A DNA stretch of 6,609 nucleotides from Ileibacterium sp. GTDB lineage: Bacteria; Bacillota_I; Bacilli_A; Erysipelotrichales; Erysipelotrichaceae. The number at the start of each line of letters is the position of its first letter. Position 1 is the stretch's first letter. Below are positions 6,035 to 6,609 of this stretch, piece by piece. The translations under genes were made by a program, and so were the position numbers. The DNA lies in contig JABUSF010000005.1 in NCBI GenBank assembly GCA_021443945.1, forward strand, positions 136,779-143,387. The letters are read 5' to 3'. Under the pieces are notes generated by a model. The model saw only the letters and a list, made by a program, of their open reading frames with translations, was not told the origin of the DNA and did not search any database.

Positions 6035-6609
6035 ATGACCCATACTGAAATTACGGAAGAACTGGTCTCTTTTATTGACAAATGTCCGAGCATGTTCCAT
6101 TCCGTTCATACAATTGCCCAGGAATTAAAAGCAAAAGGATTTAGCTATCTTCCAGAACAGGAAGCCTGGAACCTGGAAGCTGGAAAGGGATATTTCACCA
6201 CTCGAAACGGAAGCTCCATTATTGCCTTCCGTGTACCGGCAGAGATGAAAGACTATCATTTCCAGATGTCTGCTGCCCATGGTGATTCCCCTGCTTATAA
6301 AATCAAGTCCGTGCCGGAACTGACTGGCCCGGGAGAATACATCAAACTGGATGTGGAAGCTTATGGCGGAATGATCGATTCCACATGGTTTGACCGTCCT
6401 TTGACCGTGGCCGGCCGTGTCATGGTCCGGGGAAATGGTTCTCTTTCCAGCAAACTGTTCTATATCGATCAGGACATTCTGCTGATTCCAAATGTTGCCA
6501 TTCATTTCAACCGCCAGGTCAACGATGGATATGCTTTCAACCGCCAGGTAGACCTGTGTCCTTTGTATTCCAATGGGGAAATGAAAAAAGGCTCCTTTGA
6601 TGAAATGGT
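6035..6609 (+). CDS. M18-family aminopeptidase (aspartyl-type), 3'-truncated by the window edge
   Basis: The frame from the ATG at 6035 stays open to the last base: 191 codons plus two bases. M18 enzymes are usually about 430 aa, so less than half is visible. These are cytosolic two-metal aminopeptidases that remove N-terminal residues from peptides, and characterised members often prefer Asp or Glu. Family features seen are AHGDSP (81-86), with the metal-binding H82 and the D84 of the HxD motif, then LDVEAYGGMIDSTWFDRPL (105-123), AGRVMVRG (126-133) and IPNVAIHFNRQVNDG (151-165). Later zinc ligands and the catalytic glutamates lie beyond the window. No signal peptide is apparent. AGGAGG at 6020-6025, nine bases upstream, fixes the start. 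The gene lies 71 bases after the permease gene and beyond its terminator. The partner permease could handle amino acids released from peptides, which is inference. Substrate preference cannot be told from this fragment. Confidence 0.92.
   Translation, partial: MTHTEITEELVSFIDKCPSMFHSVHTIAQELKAKGFSYLPEQEAWNLEAGKGYFTTRNGSSIIAFRVPAEMKDYHFQMSAAHGDSPAYKIKSVPELTGPGEYIKLDVEAYGGMIDSTWFDRPLTVAGRVMVRGNGSLSSKLFYIDQDILLIPNVAIHFNRQVNDGYAFNRQVDLCPLYSNGEMKKGSFDEM

Noticed and set aside
6125..6505. 126-codon open frame on the minus strand
   Set aside because: It lies entirely opposite the aminopeptidase, whose plus-strand frame shows clear M18 motifs.

Overview
The window reads as a bacterial chromosome segment from a Firmicute. 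The S12 protein carries the insertion between PALN and SSPQKRG that is typical of low-GC Gram-positives. S7 has the Bacillus-like length of 156 aa, and EF-Tu is a 394-residue bacterial form ending GGHTVGAG, a tail I recall from lactobacilli and related groups. Base composition looks intermediate rather than very AT-rich, and the highly expressed genes favour CTG for leucine. An Erysipelotrichia-like or related lineage would fit, but that assignment is recall-based and weak. All genes lie on the + strand, with no sign of phage, insertion sequence, CRISPR or RNA gene.

Positions 1-4290 hold the translation ('str') locus in the classical order: rpsL (5' end cut off by the window), rpsG, fusA and tuf. 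The gaps are 25, 46 and 85 bases. S12 and S7 are small-subunit proteins involved in decoding and 30S head assembly, EF-G drives translocation and EF-Tu delivers aminoacyl-tRNA, so the unit is an elongation and decoding operon. The fusA-tuf gap holds a candidate internal promoter. A strong intrinsic terminator (about 4260-4288), perhaps backed by a weaker one (4323-4352), closes the unit.

Positions 4291-4496 form an intergenic stretch with a candidate extended -10 promoter and a strong ribosome binding site for the next gene. Positions 4497-5963 encode a 488-residue APC-superfamily amino acid permease of the GadC/YjeM-like kind, followed by an excellent intrinsic terminator (5976-6001). From 6035 to the window end runs the first 191 codons of an M18 (aspartyl-type) aminopeptidase. 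These last two genes look like an amino acid/peptide acquisition pair unrelated to the translation operon.

This is a mostly ordinary housekeeping region and I see no undescribed system. The most curious observation is in codon choice. fusA and tuf each contain exactly one CCG proline codon, and in both genes it encodes the proline of the G3 GTPase motif (D-x-P-G-H), residue 83 in each.
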